From contig JAEQBH010009476.1 in the NCBI GenBank assembly GCA_016808115.1, forward strand, positions 86,455 to 150,454: a DNA stretch of 64,000 bases, read 5' to 3'. How positions within the stretch are numbered: the first letter of the stretch is position 1; each line of letters opens with the position of its first letter. The position numbers and the translations under genes are program-made. Under the pieces are notes generated by a model. That model ran no database searches. It saw only the letters and a program-made list of their open reading frames with translations, and was not told where the DNA came from. This DNA is from Tetrastigma voinierianum (taxonomy: Eukaryota; Streptophyta; Magnoliopsida; Vitales; Vitaceae). Shown one piece after another: positions 24,697 through 36,426 of this stretch.

Positions 24697-27008
24697 CATA
24701 TGAAAAAAGTTATTATAGTAGAAAAGATCAATAACACTTGGAATATGGAAAGAGACTCAGGCTAAGTGACTTATATTTAAATGAATTCCTAGTTTTGAAT
24801 TCCAAATCTGCAAAGACAAAATATTAGAACAATTTGCACCATGATTTATTAATGGTTCAATTTATAAAATCTATAAAAAATCCCATAAACTAAGAACCCA
24901 AAATTTTTTTTTTGAGAAACTAAAAATTAAAATAATCAAGAAGAAACTAATAAATATGAATTTTGCATATCTGATTCTATAGTAATTTTAAATTTAATAC
25001 TCTACTTTAGGATGTACTGATATACTACACAAAATTGGGGGATTCTAAGCTAAATATTAAAAATTTGCAAGGAGATTGTCATATGTGTTGAGATCTAGCA
25101 CTGGGAATGAGTTAGCAAAAGCATTGGAAATGCTAGTGGCAGATTTGTTTGTGGGAAGCAAATTTTTCTTTTCCTTTTAACGAGAGAAGAATATATGGTA
25201 AGAGTTTTACTTTGGTTCTTATTTTGCTCATTAGTTGTTGACAACTTGTAGGAAGTAACGAGAAATTGAGTTTCCAAAAATTCCATTAAAAATTCTTTAT
25301 TTTGACTCATTTATCTATATTTTTCTACACAACAAATGACAGGTATACAAGGTGAATGTTCATTTCATTTTCCTGCTGTTTTTGTTTTATAATAAATATC
25401 ATGCTTAATTTTCAAACAAAAGCACCAACTAAAAAGCAAAACCAATAACAATTGAAACTTAAACCTAATCACAAACATTTCAAAATACCAACAAATAAAT
25501 CTACAAATTGTGTTCTCAATAGATCTAAGGGAAAATGTTTAGAGGACTCCTTTCTTTCGAATATGGATTATCAAAAGAAATATGCAAAAGATAATGTTCG
25601 AGAGGAAAATTTTCCATCAATGTCGGTATTTCATGCAAATTTCGAGAAAATTTAAGTTTGAAGAAATTTGACAAAATGTATAACTAAGACAAGATGATGA
25701 TTTTCAATGAAATTTCACATAAATATCCACTAAAATAATGAATATTTCCATTTGAAGAATGGAGGAAAAATAGGAAGGAAAATAGAAGAAAAAAATTGAA
25801 GAAAATAAGATTAAAAGCAAACTTGAGTTTGGAGAGGTTAGCTAAAGTCGAGAAGTTTGTGTCGTACCAAAGGTGCTAGTGGCTTTACTATGAAGCGGGT
25901 TAGCTGGCGAATGGGAAGTTGTCGCCACCAAGGTGCTAGTGGCTTTTACTATAGGCGGCAACTTCCATGAGAGGTTAGCTTGAAGCAGTGTAGAAGAAAG
26001 GGGACAAAGGAAGGAAGAAAGCAGTGAAAAGAAAAAAATAAAATAAAAAGCGTATTGCTTTGTAACATTAAAAAAATAATAATAATAAACTTTATCCAAC
26101 TTCCAAGAAACAATAGAATGCAAAAAAATAAAAATAAAAATCCTAATATGACTATTAGCCTCAATTTTTATCTAATACTCATTTAATTAATTTTATGTTA
26201 GGTTTAAAATGAAAGTATTAATATTTATTTAATTTAGGTTATTACCTAAATTTTAATCTTTGTTTGTACCTTATTTTATCCCCTTGTCAATTTTTTTTTT
26301 GTCCTAATCATAAGCCTATTTTTCACATGGAGTTTTTTTTTCTCCATGTGGATCATGGGCAAGTGCCTCTCTTGCTTCTGAGTGAGGATAATTAAGTATT
26401 AAATACATGTCTGCTTTTCTTATTTTTTTATTAAAGTGGATTCTTCCTTCGTACTCATTTTAATTTATTTTTTTGTATTTTTGTTGTCTAGTGTAACGTA
26501 TGATTTGTGTCATCTTAGTATGATAGATTGATTTTAAATCATTTGTTATGACTTTCTTTATATGTAGAAGTAGTAGAAACGATAAGTAGATTCGATTGAT
26601 CGAATCGTGATCGTTAATATATTCTTAAGCCCAGAGTATATGTATTATTATAGTTTTTATAAAATTATCAAACTATATAAATGAGTGCATTTAATACTTA
26701 AGCTTGGATGTTATGTATTCATGATATTTTTAGTGAACTGATTATGTGTTTATATAATGAATAAAATTATTCTCCTTCCCCCCAAAAAGAAAGAAAAAGC
26801 AGTAAATTTTCTTTTGTCAATATCCCCCTCTCATGTTTTCTCGACATCCATCCCATGTAATGAAAATATAAATTAATTCAACCCAAATAAAAGGAAAAGA
26901 GGTAAAAACCTATTGCTAAATCGAGTATCTTGAATTTAACACCCGACAGCGATCACCAGAGCTGCAATCCTTATTTTTCGCAGCTTCCGAAAAATCTATA
27001 GACAAGAA
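24697..27008. other. noncoding stretch upstream of the APO1-like gene
   Basis: No gene recognised. The part up to about 25,000 is probably hAT 5' sequence. A local duplication with an inverted repeat is at 25,863-25,967 (listed separately). The frames at 25,095-25,310, 25,452-25,655 and 25,842-26,164 are AT-driven or repetitive. The last 250 bases before 27,009 would be the promoter and leader of the APO1-like gene; I see no convincing TATA box. Confidence 0.5.
25863..25967. repeat. short duplication overlapping an inverted repeat
   Basis: The phrase aggtgctagtggctttt-like occurs at about 25,868 and 25,930 (units about 62 bp apart). In addition ggaagttgtcgcc (about 25,914-25,926) and ggcggcaacttcc (about 25,955-25,967) are complementary at 12 of 13 positions and could form a stem around the second copy. 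Confidence 0.7.
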
Positions 27009-27102
27009 ATGGCGTTGAGCTGTGGAGTAACTGCCCAAATCTCCCACTTTCAGCGGCTCAACGACCCTCGAATTGCTTCTTCCTCTTCACTCTTAAACAT
27101 AG
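27009..27102 (+). CDS. APO1: APO1-like exon 1 (predicted transit peptide start)
   Basis: Starts MALSCGVTAQISHFQRLN and continues IASSSSLLNI, rich in Ser and hydroxylated residues and poor in acidic ones, as expected of an organelle transit peptide. A possible donor is AG|GTTCTC at 27,103. This leaves one coding base, whereas exon 2 read in its conserved-looking frame needs two, so either a donor further on (27,130-27,160 has several GT) or a one-base change is involved. The exon has no diagnostic APO motif, so assignment is by context only. Confidence 0.5.
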
Positions 27103-27638
27103 GTTCTCCCTCTTTGCTCTCTCTGTTTCTCTATGCATCTTCTGTTAGTTTGCTGAGAAAATTGACTAAAACAATACAAAAGAAAACAGCAATCTCTTTC
27201 CTGAAGTATCAGTAGTCATGCATTGCTGCCGCCGAAGGACATCCACACCCACCACCCCACCATCCCGCCACACACCCTTGCAAGGCCTCTCTCGTCTATT
27301 TTTAAACTCACTCTAGCTGGGTTCTAGATTTTCGAAAGGAACAGGGAAGTAATGCAGTACTCATTCTGTGTTAGATCATTGATTCTTACTGGAATTTTAG
27401 AATTAGGACCTTTTTTTTCTTGAAGTGTTTACATTTTTATTTTTTATTTTTTTATGCAGAATTCACTTCACGAGAATTTCGAACATGTTCTTTTGGTTGC
27501 CTTTTTTTTTTTTTTAATTTGCATAAAATGGAGTATTGTGTAATTCCTAATTCTTGGTGATGATATTTAATGGTGTTGCCAATTGTTTGCAAGAGTAATT
27601 CGATCAAAATTATATTTGTTTGCTTTCCCTGATTCCAG

Positions 27639-27804
27639 GGATGATTGCCATTCTTGTATATCATCTGGAACGAAAGCATTATTCCATGATAAAGGAAGGG
27701 TCTTATCTACAAATTTCGGTCCCCTTAGGGTTTCCCACAACAGAAGATTGGAATTTCTAAAATTTAACTCATACCCAAATCTGAGTTTGGATGATTCTTT
27801 GAAG
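27639..27804 (+). CDS. APO1: APO1-like exon 2
   Basis: Preceded by a pyrimidine-rich acceptor, ttccctgattccag, and followed by GAAG|GTAAGA, a near-consensus donor. The open frame reads DDCHSCISSGTKALF, then STNFGPLRVSHNRRLEFLKF and LSLDDSLK. It ends in phase 0, matching the phase-0 acceptor at 34,853. The content is not a known domain; in APO proteins this is the variable region between transit peptide and the first conserved block. Confidence 0.6.
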
Positions 27805-29049
27805 GTAAGATCAGTATTGAGACTCTACTGACTGTTTGCGCTATGGATAAGTGTTGGTGAAACTGCAGTTTTCAACTAATGGATAAAAAATGGGTGGCTT
27901 ATTTCAAAATATTCATGTGAATTCCTTTACCAGTTGGCAGGATATTGTGTTCTCAAATTATATGTTAGTCATGTGAAATCAAGCTGTGAAAAGTGCATTA
28001 CATTCCCCCTTATATATATTATTGAGCAAAGAAACTAAGTGTGACACTTTGAAATGAAAGGCTGGTGTTTTTTCCATTATCAAATTACTGCAGTTGCATC
28101 TAAAGTGTTTGATGGGTTGCCTTTCTTGTATAATAAAGGTTCTGGAAAGTTGTTTATATAACTTGGAGATGCCCTCTCTCTTTGTTCTTAAATGTAGTTG
28201 TCACCAATTAGGTGGGTGGGATTTGATTCTGATAGGTGCTCTCTTCTGACTGGATTGAATTCCTTTAACAGGTTATCTTTAAAGACCACTTTAGTGAAGC
28301 CAAGTTAAATTTCTCTTGGTCAGCTAGTCATCGGAAGGCTATAGAGGCTGGTTCTTGCTCTACTTGAAGGCCCTAGAGAAGCCAAGGGAGTAGGGTGGAT
28401 GTAAATTAAGATTGAAGAACTTGTCTGCCACTAGTAAGTGGGTTCTTAGAGGATAATCCATTCATAGAGGAAACTTTTTAAAAATGCAAATTGAGTTTGG
28501 TTGGATTCTTTATTCTCCTGATAAGAAGACCTTGACTCTTGAGGAGTTCAGACAGAATTTTACCTTCCTTGATGTAAAGTCTTTCTCAGTTTTAGTCTTT
28601 GTGCGTCGCCTCCTTTTGTCCCTTTTTCTATATTGGTGCACTGCTTCACATCCTTCAGTGCTTGTGTTCCTTCCTTGTGTTCTTTCCTTGTAGAATAAAT
28701 ATTTACTGTGTATTAACCCCATATTCAAAATCTTCTACTGTCCATTTCTTCCTTTAGCCTAAGCTTATATAATACATCTCCATCCCCTTATTATTTTCTC
28801 AACCTTCTGCTCTTGCGAGAAAGCAATTGTATCATATTTTTTAAGTTTAATCTTTGCAGCCTTCTTGATTCAATTATAAATTGGAAGTGAGTTATTTGTT
28901 ACCTATGTTAAATTACATATTCTTATATATTTTGTTATGATATATTTGGCTATTTAATAAAGTTTCTTATTCTTGTATAGATTGTACTCATGGCAGATGG
29001 TGTATTAGTAAGCTGAAGGGCAAGTGCCCCGAAAATTGAAAATAGATGC
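27805..29049 (+). other. APO1-like intron 2, part left of the insertion
   Basis: Noncoding. The frame at 28,484-28,693 and its minus partner have no motif. T-rich and AT-rich as expected of plant introns. The remaining part of this intron lies at 33,981-34,852. Confidence 0.6.
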
Positions 29050-29054
29050 CATTA

Positions 29055-29363
29055 TGATGTTAGCCTTTACATTGGTCCTTATGTGGCAAACTTGAAGTCT
29101 GCATAATTGGTCGATATGTGTTAGTTTGTTTAGTCGGTTTAGCAAGTTGTTTTTGTTGTTGGTTGTGGAGTAAGAGTGAGTGGGTTTATCTTCTGATGAT
29201 CATTATTTTCCTGAAGTAAATAAATTTGTGAAGTTGTTGAATTCTTTGTGTGTTAAGGTTTAACATTTCCAAATGGGAAGAGGAATGAATAAAGAGGCGA
29301 GGGTATTACTTTTCGGAAACACTTCTGATTCTTTCTTCTTTCCTGTTGAAATTCATCTTAACA
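29055..29363 (+). repeat. 5' LTR of the Reina-like element
   Basis: Shares with the 3' copy atatgtgttagtttgttt, ttgttttt, ggttgtgg, ggaagaggaatgaataaag, ctgttctttcttct-like sequence and aattcatcttaaca. It is followed at once by aagtggtgccaggc, in which tggtgccag resembles the methionine tRNA primer site tggtatcag. Confidence 0.9.
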
Positions 29364-29430
29364 AAGTGGTGCCAGGCATTCTTGCTCTCCTTATAACCTT
29401 CATTCTATCCTCTCCGTGGCTCATTACCAT

Positions 29431-30480
29431 GGAAACACGAGGCAAGACGAACGCGGCGTTCCGAGATGAGGTGAACAACATCCTATCACATCATGAGTCT
29501 AGTTTGGAGCAAATTCATTCCAGTCAGGGACAGCTCCATGCAACTTGCACAATTTGTTCAGTAGCTCAATATACGTGTGACCACTTGACTCGTCTACGTC
29601 CCATCTGGCTGAGTAGGGTCGGTTCCTCATCCCGGTGGAGCTTCGGCTCTAATAGTGACACTTCTACCCATCACACCGAAACTCGATTTTCACGCATTTG
29701 ATGGGCAAGACCGACATAGATCTGAGGCGAGCAGTTCTTCTCCTTTAAAACATTCCCTGAGACCGTCCAAAACCTGATGCTTCCTTCCACTTGCAGGAGG
29801 TATTGCATTACAATGGTATCGTTGGTTAACCTAAGTTCAGGGTACTCTCTTGGTCGGTTGCTACTAAAGAGAGAAATTTTGCACTCCCTACGAGGTTCGG
29901 TCCAAGCGATTCTGACGATCCCATGAAGCACTTACCGGCTCCGTGAGCCGCCTGCCCTTAGCCAAACACTTAGGTTCGTTCGGCTTTCTTCATCGGATTG
30001 ATGACTGCTAGGAAGGATTTCTTATTAGCTTGAAGAGATTTCATTGCGGGATTAAAAGATGATATAAGGTTGGATGTCAAAATCAAGGCATCCCAGAAAC
30101 CTTGGCGGCGGTGATCATCTGATTGTCGAAGAAGCGCGACCTCACACAGCGGCGACTAAGATCAATACGTTCTGCAGGCTTGGCAATCACTGGCCGGGTA
30201 AATGTGGCTCCTGGCACGCTGGGGGTTCTAGGTCGACTCAGACGCGCGTGGCTAACACCACTCCAGTATACGATGGCTCTCGACCCGGGAAGCTCGCGTC
30301 CCGGCGAGAAAAAGACCTGTACCTCCTGCGATGAGAAGTACTCAGGGGCACCGGTGTGACGACCAATCTTTATGATCGTGACTGACATGCCACCCGAAGA
30401 CGATGAGATCAACCACCTACACTGAAGCCGAACTCGGGTGATACGAAATCTCCTTGCGCCACTCCCGAGTGTGACCATCC
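29431..30480 (+). pseudogene. gag of the Reina-like element
   Basis: The gag start is METRGKTNAAFRDEVNNILS at 29,431, a start seen in many plant chromovirus gag proteins, followed by HHESSLEQIHSSQGQL. The frame drifts and stops at 29,701. Later fragments in other frames include LHYNGIV, ARFGPSDSDDP-like (about 29,880-29,930) and GLKDDIRLDVKIKA (about 30,050-30,090), belonging to the capsid region. Overlapping minus-strand frames at 29,671-29,931 and 30,083-30,487 are shadows. Confidence 0.8.
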
Positions 30481-33400
30481 AGGACATTCTGGGTTATCGG
30501 TATCTTTGCTGACTCCGCAAGTAGCGATCTTAGTGGCGGTAGCGTATGCATAGCTTCATTGTGGACCTTAGCTGAAGCTTGGCCTTAAGGTCTCTCGCGA
30601 GCATCTGAGTAATGTAGCTACTCAAAAAGTGAATGTACGGGGGAGTTTATGTAAAGGATTAGCTGTCATTGAGTGTCAGTATTCTAGGCTACGTTTTGCC
30701 AATAGCAGCGTGTCCCATGGTTCTCGGAATCTAATGGCTTGCCATGTTGGGACCGGTAGAAGCAGTTCACGCCCACCAACTCACGATGACATTCCAAACT
30801 ACCCTGAGCCAATTCTACTCTTTTCCAGAGGCATGAGAAACCATGGACTTAGAGTCCTCCACACGGATAAGGAAGCTCGCGGGGCCAGGAGGTTATGGAA
30901 CACGCATTTTAATTCAAATCTCTCCGCAAAATCCTCCTCCCGCTAACACCTTATCCTCCAGTTTAAATCAGCTCTTGTCAATTTTCTCTAGTCTTTCAAC
31001 CCCTAAACTCGCACTGTGACCTCTTGTGACCACAGAATTCCTCTTGCCAAATACCCCCACCCATTGCATTGATTACACCGCTACCCTCACTATCAAAAAA
31101 TCGAGATAGAAAATTGTATGAGATGTAGCCAGAGTCGTGCGACCAGTGACAGCCCATTCTCATCTCGGTTCTCCTGAATTACATAAAAACACGAAGTGAG
31201 TATTTGTTAATATTGATTATAGAAATTTTCAATACCATGACCATTAAAGACAAATATCCAATCCCGGTTATTGACGAGCTCCTGAATGAACTCTACAGTG
31301 CCCATTATTTTAAGCGATCTTGATCAAGCTACCATCAATCCGAGTTCAGGAGAGATATTAGAAGCGGCATTCGGACCCATGAAGGACACTACGAATTTGT
31401 TGTCATGCCGTTTGGCCTCACCTAACGCTCCGACAACGTTCCAGAGCTTAATGAACGACATCTTCAGACCTCATTTACGTAAGTTTGCTCTAGTATTCTT
31501 CGATGATATATTAATATGGCTCAAATCCTTGGGAAGAACATCTCTCGCATCTCAAGCAGTCCTCACCATCTTAGCGCCAACCACGTTAGCGGAATAAATG
31601 CCGTTTTGGAGTCACTTCAGTGGATTATCTTGGGCACATCATCTCAGCCGATGGTGTCTTTGTTGATCCTTCTAAAATTCAGGCAGTAGAAGAATGGCCC
31701 ATCCCCACTACACATAGGGAGGTACGTGGATTTTTGGGACTTATAGAGGCTGTATGAATTAGATCCGACACTTTGGAAAGATTGATGCCTCTTCATCACG
31801 GTGTTAACTTTAGATACGTTTGGAGTGGTGGTCGACCAGGCCCGATTCCTCCCGACCTTAAGTGCTTTCACCAACACTCTTTGTCCTTGAGTCTTCTTGA
31901 AAGCCGCAACCTTTTGTTATTTGGAGTCTGATAGCATGCGGAACGAATTGGTGTGCGTTTTGCAGCATGGCGACGCTTTGGCTTATTTTAGCCAACATCT
32001 AAAAGTCGCTTTATCTCTGTCACTTACTGAAAGGAGATGTTGTAGTCTATGTAAAGTCGATGCGACATTGGCGACCATATTTGCTAGGCCGCACTTTCAC
32101 AGTTCACACAGACCAGAGGAGTCTCAAATATCTTATGGACCAACGAATCACCATCCCGGCACAAGCCCACATTGGCTTCTAAGTTCTTGAGCTATGACTG
32201 CAAAATTGAATACAAACGGGACTTGCAAACCAAGGCTATGATTCTCTTTCTCGTAAGCGAGCTTGCCTTCCTCTCTTTCTCTCAGCCGAGAGCAGGGTGG
32301 TGGGCCGATTTACAACGAATGCTTGAAGATCCTTTCTATGGCTCTCTATTCTCTTCCACATTTTGTTCATCGGGGATGGCAGCATCCTGGTTTCCTATGG
32401 GAAGGTGTACCCAATCCTGGAAATCTCAGTCCTACACTTATTGTAAGTGTCATGCTCCCCCGCAATTGGTCATTTTTAGTTTCACAAAACTCTGCTTCGC
32501 CTTCATTAGTGATTTAAGTTGGCCCAAAATGGAACATGTATTTGAACTTCGTGATCGGTGTGAGGTATGTCTGGCTCATCGAGATAGTATATGTCACATC
32601 TGGTCTCCCTCTGGTCTCCTACACAAGCCCTTCTAGGTCCCCACACCCCGTTATGGTCGGACATTTCCATGGATTTCATTGAGGGCTTACCTCCCTTCCA
32701 CGAGGCACACTACCATTATGGTCGTCGGTGTGAACTAAGCTAAATATCTTTCCCACTTCATTGAGCCCTCACACTTTTCACGCTCTCTCGTTGCCAGATT
32801 TTTATCTCCCATGTTGTGGGCTACATGGCATCACCACTTCTATTATCAGTTGAACAGGAGTTTTCATTAGTTCTTAGAAGGCTCTTTTCAGTGGCGGCAC
32901 AAAGCTGCGCCAGTTCTGCTTCTGCATCCTCAATCAGGTAAACTTTATTTGATGGTTAATGAATTCTCAGACAATATTTGGTCATAGCTCTTTGGAAGTC
33001 AACCATGGAGGTGGCAAAGAGTGGTTGCCATGGGCGGGTGAGCTATAACACCCTCATTTACATTCTTCCGCTAAGATGTCTCCTTTTGAAGCGGAGTTTA
33101 TGGCATGCCCCCACTTCCACTGCCATATGTTTCACAGACTCAGGATTTGCGGGTAGTGGATTCTTATTTGGACCGAGATTCTATTTTGCGAGACTTGCAT
33201 ACAATTTGCATCGGGGGGCAAGATCGTATGAAAATATGCGTCAATGCCAAATGTGACGTCATTTTTCGGTTGGTTGTGGGTTGCTCACCAATTGCAGCCT
33301 TATCGTTAATCTTGATGCCAGGTGCTTCTCTCGAGTTATCCCACGTTTATGCCCATATCAATTTGGCTCGTGTGAAACCTTTAACTAAGCCTATCGCAGA

Positions 33401-33665
33401 TTGCCGGTGGTTCTTATCACAATGTCTTTCATGTAAACTCTTGCCAGAAACATGACGTCCTCCCATTGCTTCACGACTTGCCTGACCGATGATTCAAGCG
33501 TCATGCGACGGAGGCCGTTTTGGGACAGTAGCATCATTCATAAAGGGAAATACCGTCAAAGACAGTTTTAATTAAATGGAAGGGTGCCCACATTGAAGAT
33601 GCCACGTGGGAGAAGCGGCAGGCGGTTTGTGCGTGCCTATCCTGATTATTTCCCTTGTGGACAAA
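30481..33665 (+). pseudogene. pol of the Reina-like element (RT, RNase H, integrase, chromodomain)
   Basis: In order: DKYPIPVIDELLNELY (about 31,245-31,295) and HEGHYEFVVMPFGLT-like (about 31,375-31,425), then FQSLMNDIFRPHLRKFALVF with FFDDIL (31,437-31,515), the palm with both catalytic Asp. DYLGHIISADGV and IQAVEEWPIPTT follow, then RNase H traces (HTDQRSLKYLMDQRIT-like, about 32,100-32,150) and LSQPRAGWWADLQRMLEDPF (32,280-32,335). The integrase is represented by SPSGLL, ISMDFIEGLPP-like and KMSPFEA-like blocks (32,600-33,110). A chromodomain reads VLIKWKGAHIEDATWEKRQA at about 33,565-33,625. All are split by stops and shifts. A polypurine-like stretch precedes the 3' LTR. Confidence 0.88.
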
Positions 33666-33678
33666 GTTTAGGGGAACT

Positions 33679-33975
33679 TGATGTGTGCTAGTGGGTCCAC
33701 GTATGGCAAGCAGTCTGCACTGGTGGGGTCAATATGTGTTAGTTTGTTTTAAGTTGGTTTATGAAAGTTGTTTTTACTACATTATTTGGTTGTGGGTAAG
33801 TGGTCGGTTATCTTTTTAGTGGTCTGTTATTTTTCCTAGTAAATAGCTGCTTAGTTGTTGTTGCTGTCATGTTGGGTTTATTTAAATGGAAGAGGAATGA
33901 ATAAAGGGCAGAGATTGTTCTTTTCCAGAAACCTTCCTGTTCTTTCTTCTTGCCTATTAAAAATTCATCTTAACA
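33679..33975 (+). repeat. 3' LTR of the Reina-like element
   Basis: Begins TGATGTGTGCTAGTGGGTCC and ends CTTAACA, directly followed by the CATTA duplication. It differs from the 5' LTR by many substitutions and several small indels. Confidence 0.9.
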
Positions 33976-33980
33976 CATTA

Positions 33981-34852
33981 GTATGAGATCCTTTGTTGAA
34001 GGAAAATAAGTTTAAAAAAATTGGCCCCTAATATCTTTGATGAGAAAAGTAAACTTTAAAGGTTGTCTCTGAACACCCTCAATACTCATTTTCCAAAATT
34101 TCTCTGAAGTTAACCAACATATATGTTTGCTCGACTAAACCATAAATAACTCATGTAAAAATTATATCCAAAAACTTTATGTTTTTCCTCATTCTATTAT
34201 TTAAATTATTAAAACTAATAAGAATTATATTTATAGTTTTTAGTATTGAAATTAATGATTTCTTAATAAACTTTGCAATTGATCTTCTTATAACTTTCTG
34301 AAAGTTTTCTTATTTTTATTATAAAACTAATAAGACATATTTGCAACTTTGTTATTTGAAATCAGTTTATTTTTTACTAAAAATTCCTGCTATAACTTAA
34401 AATATCAAAATTACCTAAATTATTCAGATTTATTTTCTACTGCAATGCATAGCTGTTGAAGTTATTTTAACTATCAACATCAGATCCTTAGGTTGTTCTT
34501 TGAAGCCTGCTTTTTTACTTAATCTGGATTGGGAAATGTTGCTTGAGATTTGCAACTCTAGGATCTTGAGAAAACTGTGGCTTTTAAAACCAGTGTCAGA
34601 TTCTTTATCAACAGCTTGTTTTAAATTTTGAGATCAGCATTGAGCACTTGTCTGTATTGTGAATAAGTTTGTGTTGTGCAACTCAATGTGATCCTCAAGC
34701 TAACATGATTTAAGAATTTATGTGGTAAATGGATAGTGTTCTGAAATCATTTTATTTTGTTGTAGTATATGGTGGCATTAGACTCAAACTTCCTCTACAG
34801 TTCAAATCCCATCAAAAATTGCCCATAAATGCCATTCTTCGGTTATACACAG
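33981..34852 (+). other. APO1-like intron 2, part right of the insertion
   Basis: AT-rich noncoding DNA ending in an acceptor before 34,853 (or before 34,801). The frame 34,729-34,980 mixes intron with exon 3 read in the wrong phase from about 34,830. Confidence 0.6.
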
Positions 34853-35112
34853 CAATTATCCCAAAATGTAGATTTGCCTCGCTATTACTCAAGAAAGGAG
34901 AAGAAACCCTTTCCAAAACCTATAGTGGAGCTGAGAAGAGCTGCAAGAGAGAGGCTGAAGAGCATGAAGGGCCAACCTAGGAGACCAATTCCACCGCCAA
35001 AGAATGGGTTGCACAGTTAGAAATATACCAGTGGCACTCATGTGTTGATAAGAACTACAGTGAATCAACAATGTCAAGAAGCTCCTATGAAAGTGTTGCC
35101 TGCTGTGCACAA
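34853..35112 (+). pseudogene. APO1: APO1-like exon 3, first APO block, frame-broken
   Basis: After an acceptor (acacag|caa) the frame reads QLSQNVDLPRYYSRKEKKPF, then PIVELRRAARERLK and PIPPPKNGL, a highly recognisable APO1 stretch. It then hits a stop at 35,018-35,020. The expected continuation appears in another frame (INNVKKLL, about 35,065-35,090) and returns to the first as KVLPAVH just before the donor at 35,113. So at least two frame changes are present. The final codons lack the Ala-Cys usually found before WCNEIHVG, which would remove one metal-binding cysteine of the first motif. An alternative acceptor at 34,801 (ctacag) is possible. Confidence 0.78.
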
Positions 35113-36426
35113 GTAATTCTCTTCCTTATGTCCATGTTAAACAACTTTCTTGGCTGTAATAGGAGCATAGAATGTCTCTGGGGAACTGTGAAATCATCTG
35201 GCTCCTTCAAAAAAGAAAATGGAAAAAAGAAACCTTCTTGATTTAAAATTCAGGCATTCTATCTTGGTAGAAACATCTCAATGATCTCAAGGTTCATTCA
35301 TTTGTTATCTATTTGCTAATTCTTTTCTTACCATATTTGTTTGCCTTTCTTGCATGATTATTTGCAAAACCATTGTTGTTAGAAAACATTTTGATGTATG
35401 ATTCCATGGCCCAAATGCAACTTCTTTCACCTTAGCCCCGTTTGGGATTTGAATATTCTTGGTTTCAGGTCACAACGAACTATATGTTACATTTGTAAGG
35501 TTTAATACGGTGAACCAATGTTGCTTTCATCATCTCAATGGCTCTTAGAAACATAGCTAGCACCCATTTTGATATGTTGTGAACCTACATTCAAAAAATC
35601 AACTGTTGTCATCAGTATGGCTCCTTGTTTATGCTTCAAAGAAAACTAATGAAATGCTTGGGGATGTTATATGAATTCACATCAACTGGGCATGTCTGAT
35701 GTACTTGCTTGGCTGCCTACGGCAATCATGGTACTAAATATCAATATGGGGTCTTTTCATGGGCCAATTCTTTATATACAAGTGAATCTGGATAATTTGC
35801 AGGTTTCTGGTAATGACAATTGGAGGGACAGGATGCATTAAAGAAGATAAGGTCATGTATTATGCCACTCATGATAACTTTCATAGAGAAAAATTAGGTA
35901 CAGATTTTGGGAATTTGTTTAATGAACATTGTACTCATCCAAATTAGCTGATTACCATACCAAATTTTCTGCTTTATTGTGTATGGTTGGTTTGATGTTT
36001 ACTGGTAGAATTCCAGTAGATCTTACCACAGATTCTGATGTGTGTAGATCTATTATTGATTTGACATTTCCATGCATCCATTCAATGCCCATGAAGAGTT
36101 ATTTTCTTTATATCAAAGGGTAACCTATAATTTTGATAAAACTTGAAACTGAACTTATGTAATATTAGTTAGCATTTATTGAATCTAACAGCAGGTGATT
36201 TTACCCCAGATTATAGCTTCTCATATAGTGTGGCACACGGCCAGAAGGCTGGTTCAATCTTAAAGATATGTATGATGTTGATATCGCATTCCCTAGTAGC
36301 ATTACTCCGTCATAACTCTCCTCTCTATTTAGGACAGACATCAGTCCAGTGATCGATAGTTGTTGTTAAGATGTTTGAAAGCTCTTCCTTAACGTTCAAT
36401 AACAATGCTTTGGAATAACTTTGCAG
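35113..36426 (+). other. APO1-like intron 3
   Basis: About 1.3 kb from GTAATT to TTGCAG. No other gene or element recognised; the frame at 35,929-36,123 has no motif. The splice leaves a codon split 2+1 (aa|g), giving Lys before WCNEIHVG, which fits the family. Confidence 0.65.

Larger units (their letters stand above)
29050..33980 (+). mobile_element. Reina-like chromovirus inserted in the APO1-like intron
   Basis: A complete element of 4921 bp (29,055-33,975) with similar LTRs of about 309 and 297 bp. Both LTRs begin TGATGT and end CTTAACA. It is flanked by CATTA at 29,050-29,054 and 33,976-33,980, a perfect 5-bp duplication. Short LTRs, total size near 5 kb and a terminal chromodomain fit the Reina lineage of chromoviruses. 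It lies in the same orientation as the host gene, inside the 27,805-34,852 intron. All coding parts are broken. The LTRs have visibly diverged in sequence and length, so the insertion is not recent. Confidence 0.92.

Noticed and set aside
30083..30487. 134-residue minus-strand open frame
   Set aside because: It overlaps the gag remnant of the Reina-like element, has no motif, and is Arg/Ser-rich as antisense frames often are.
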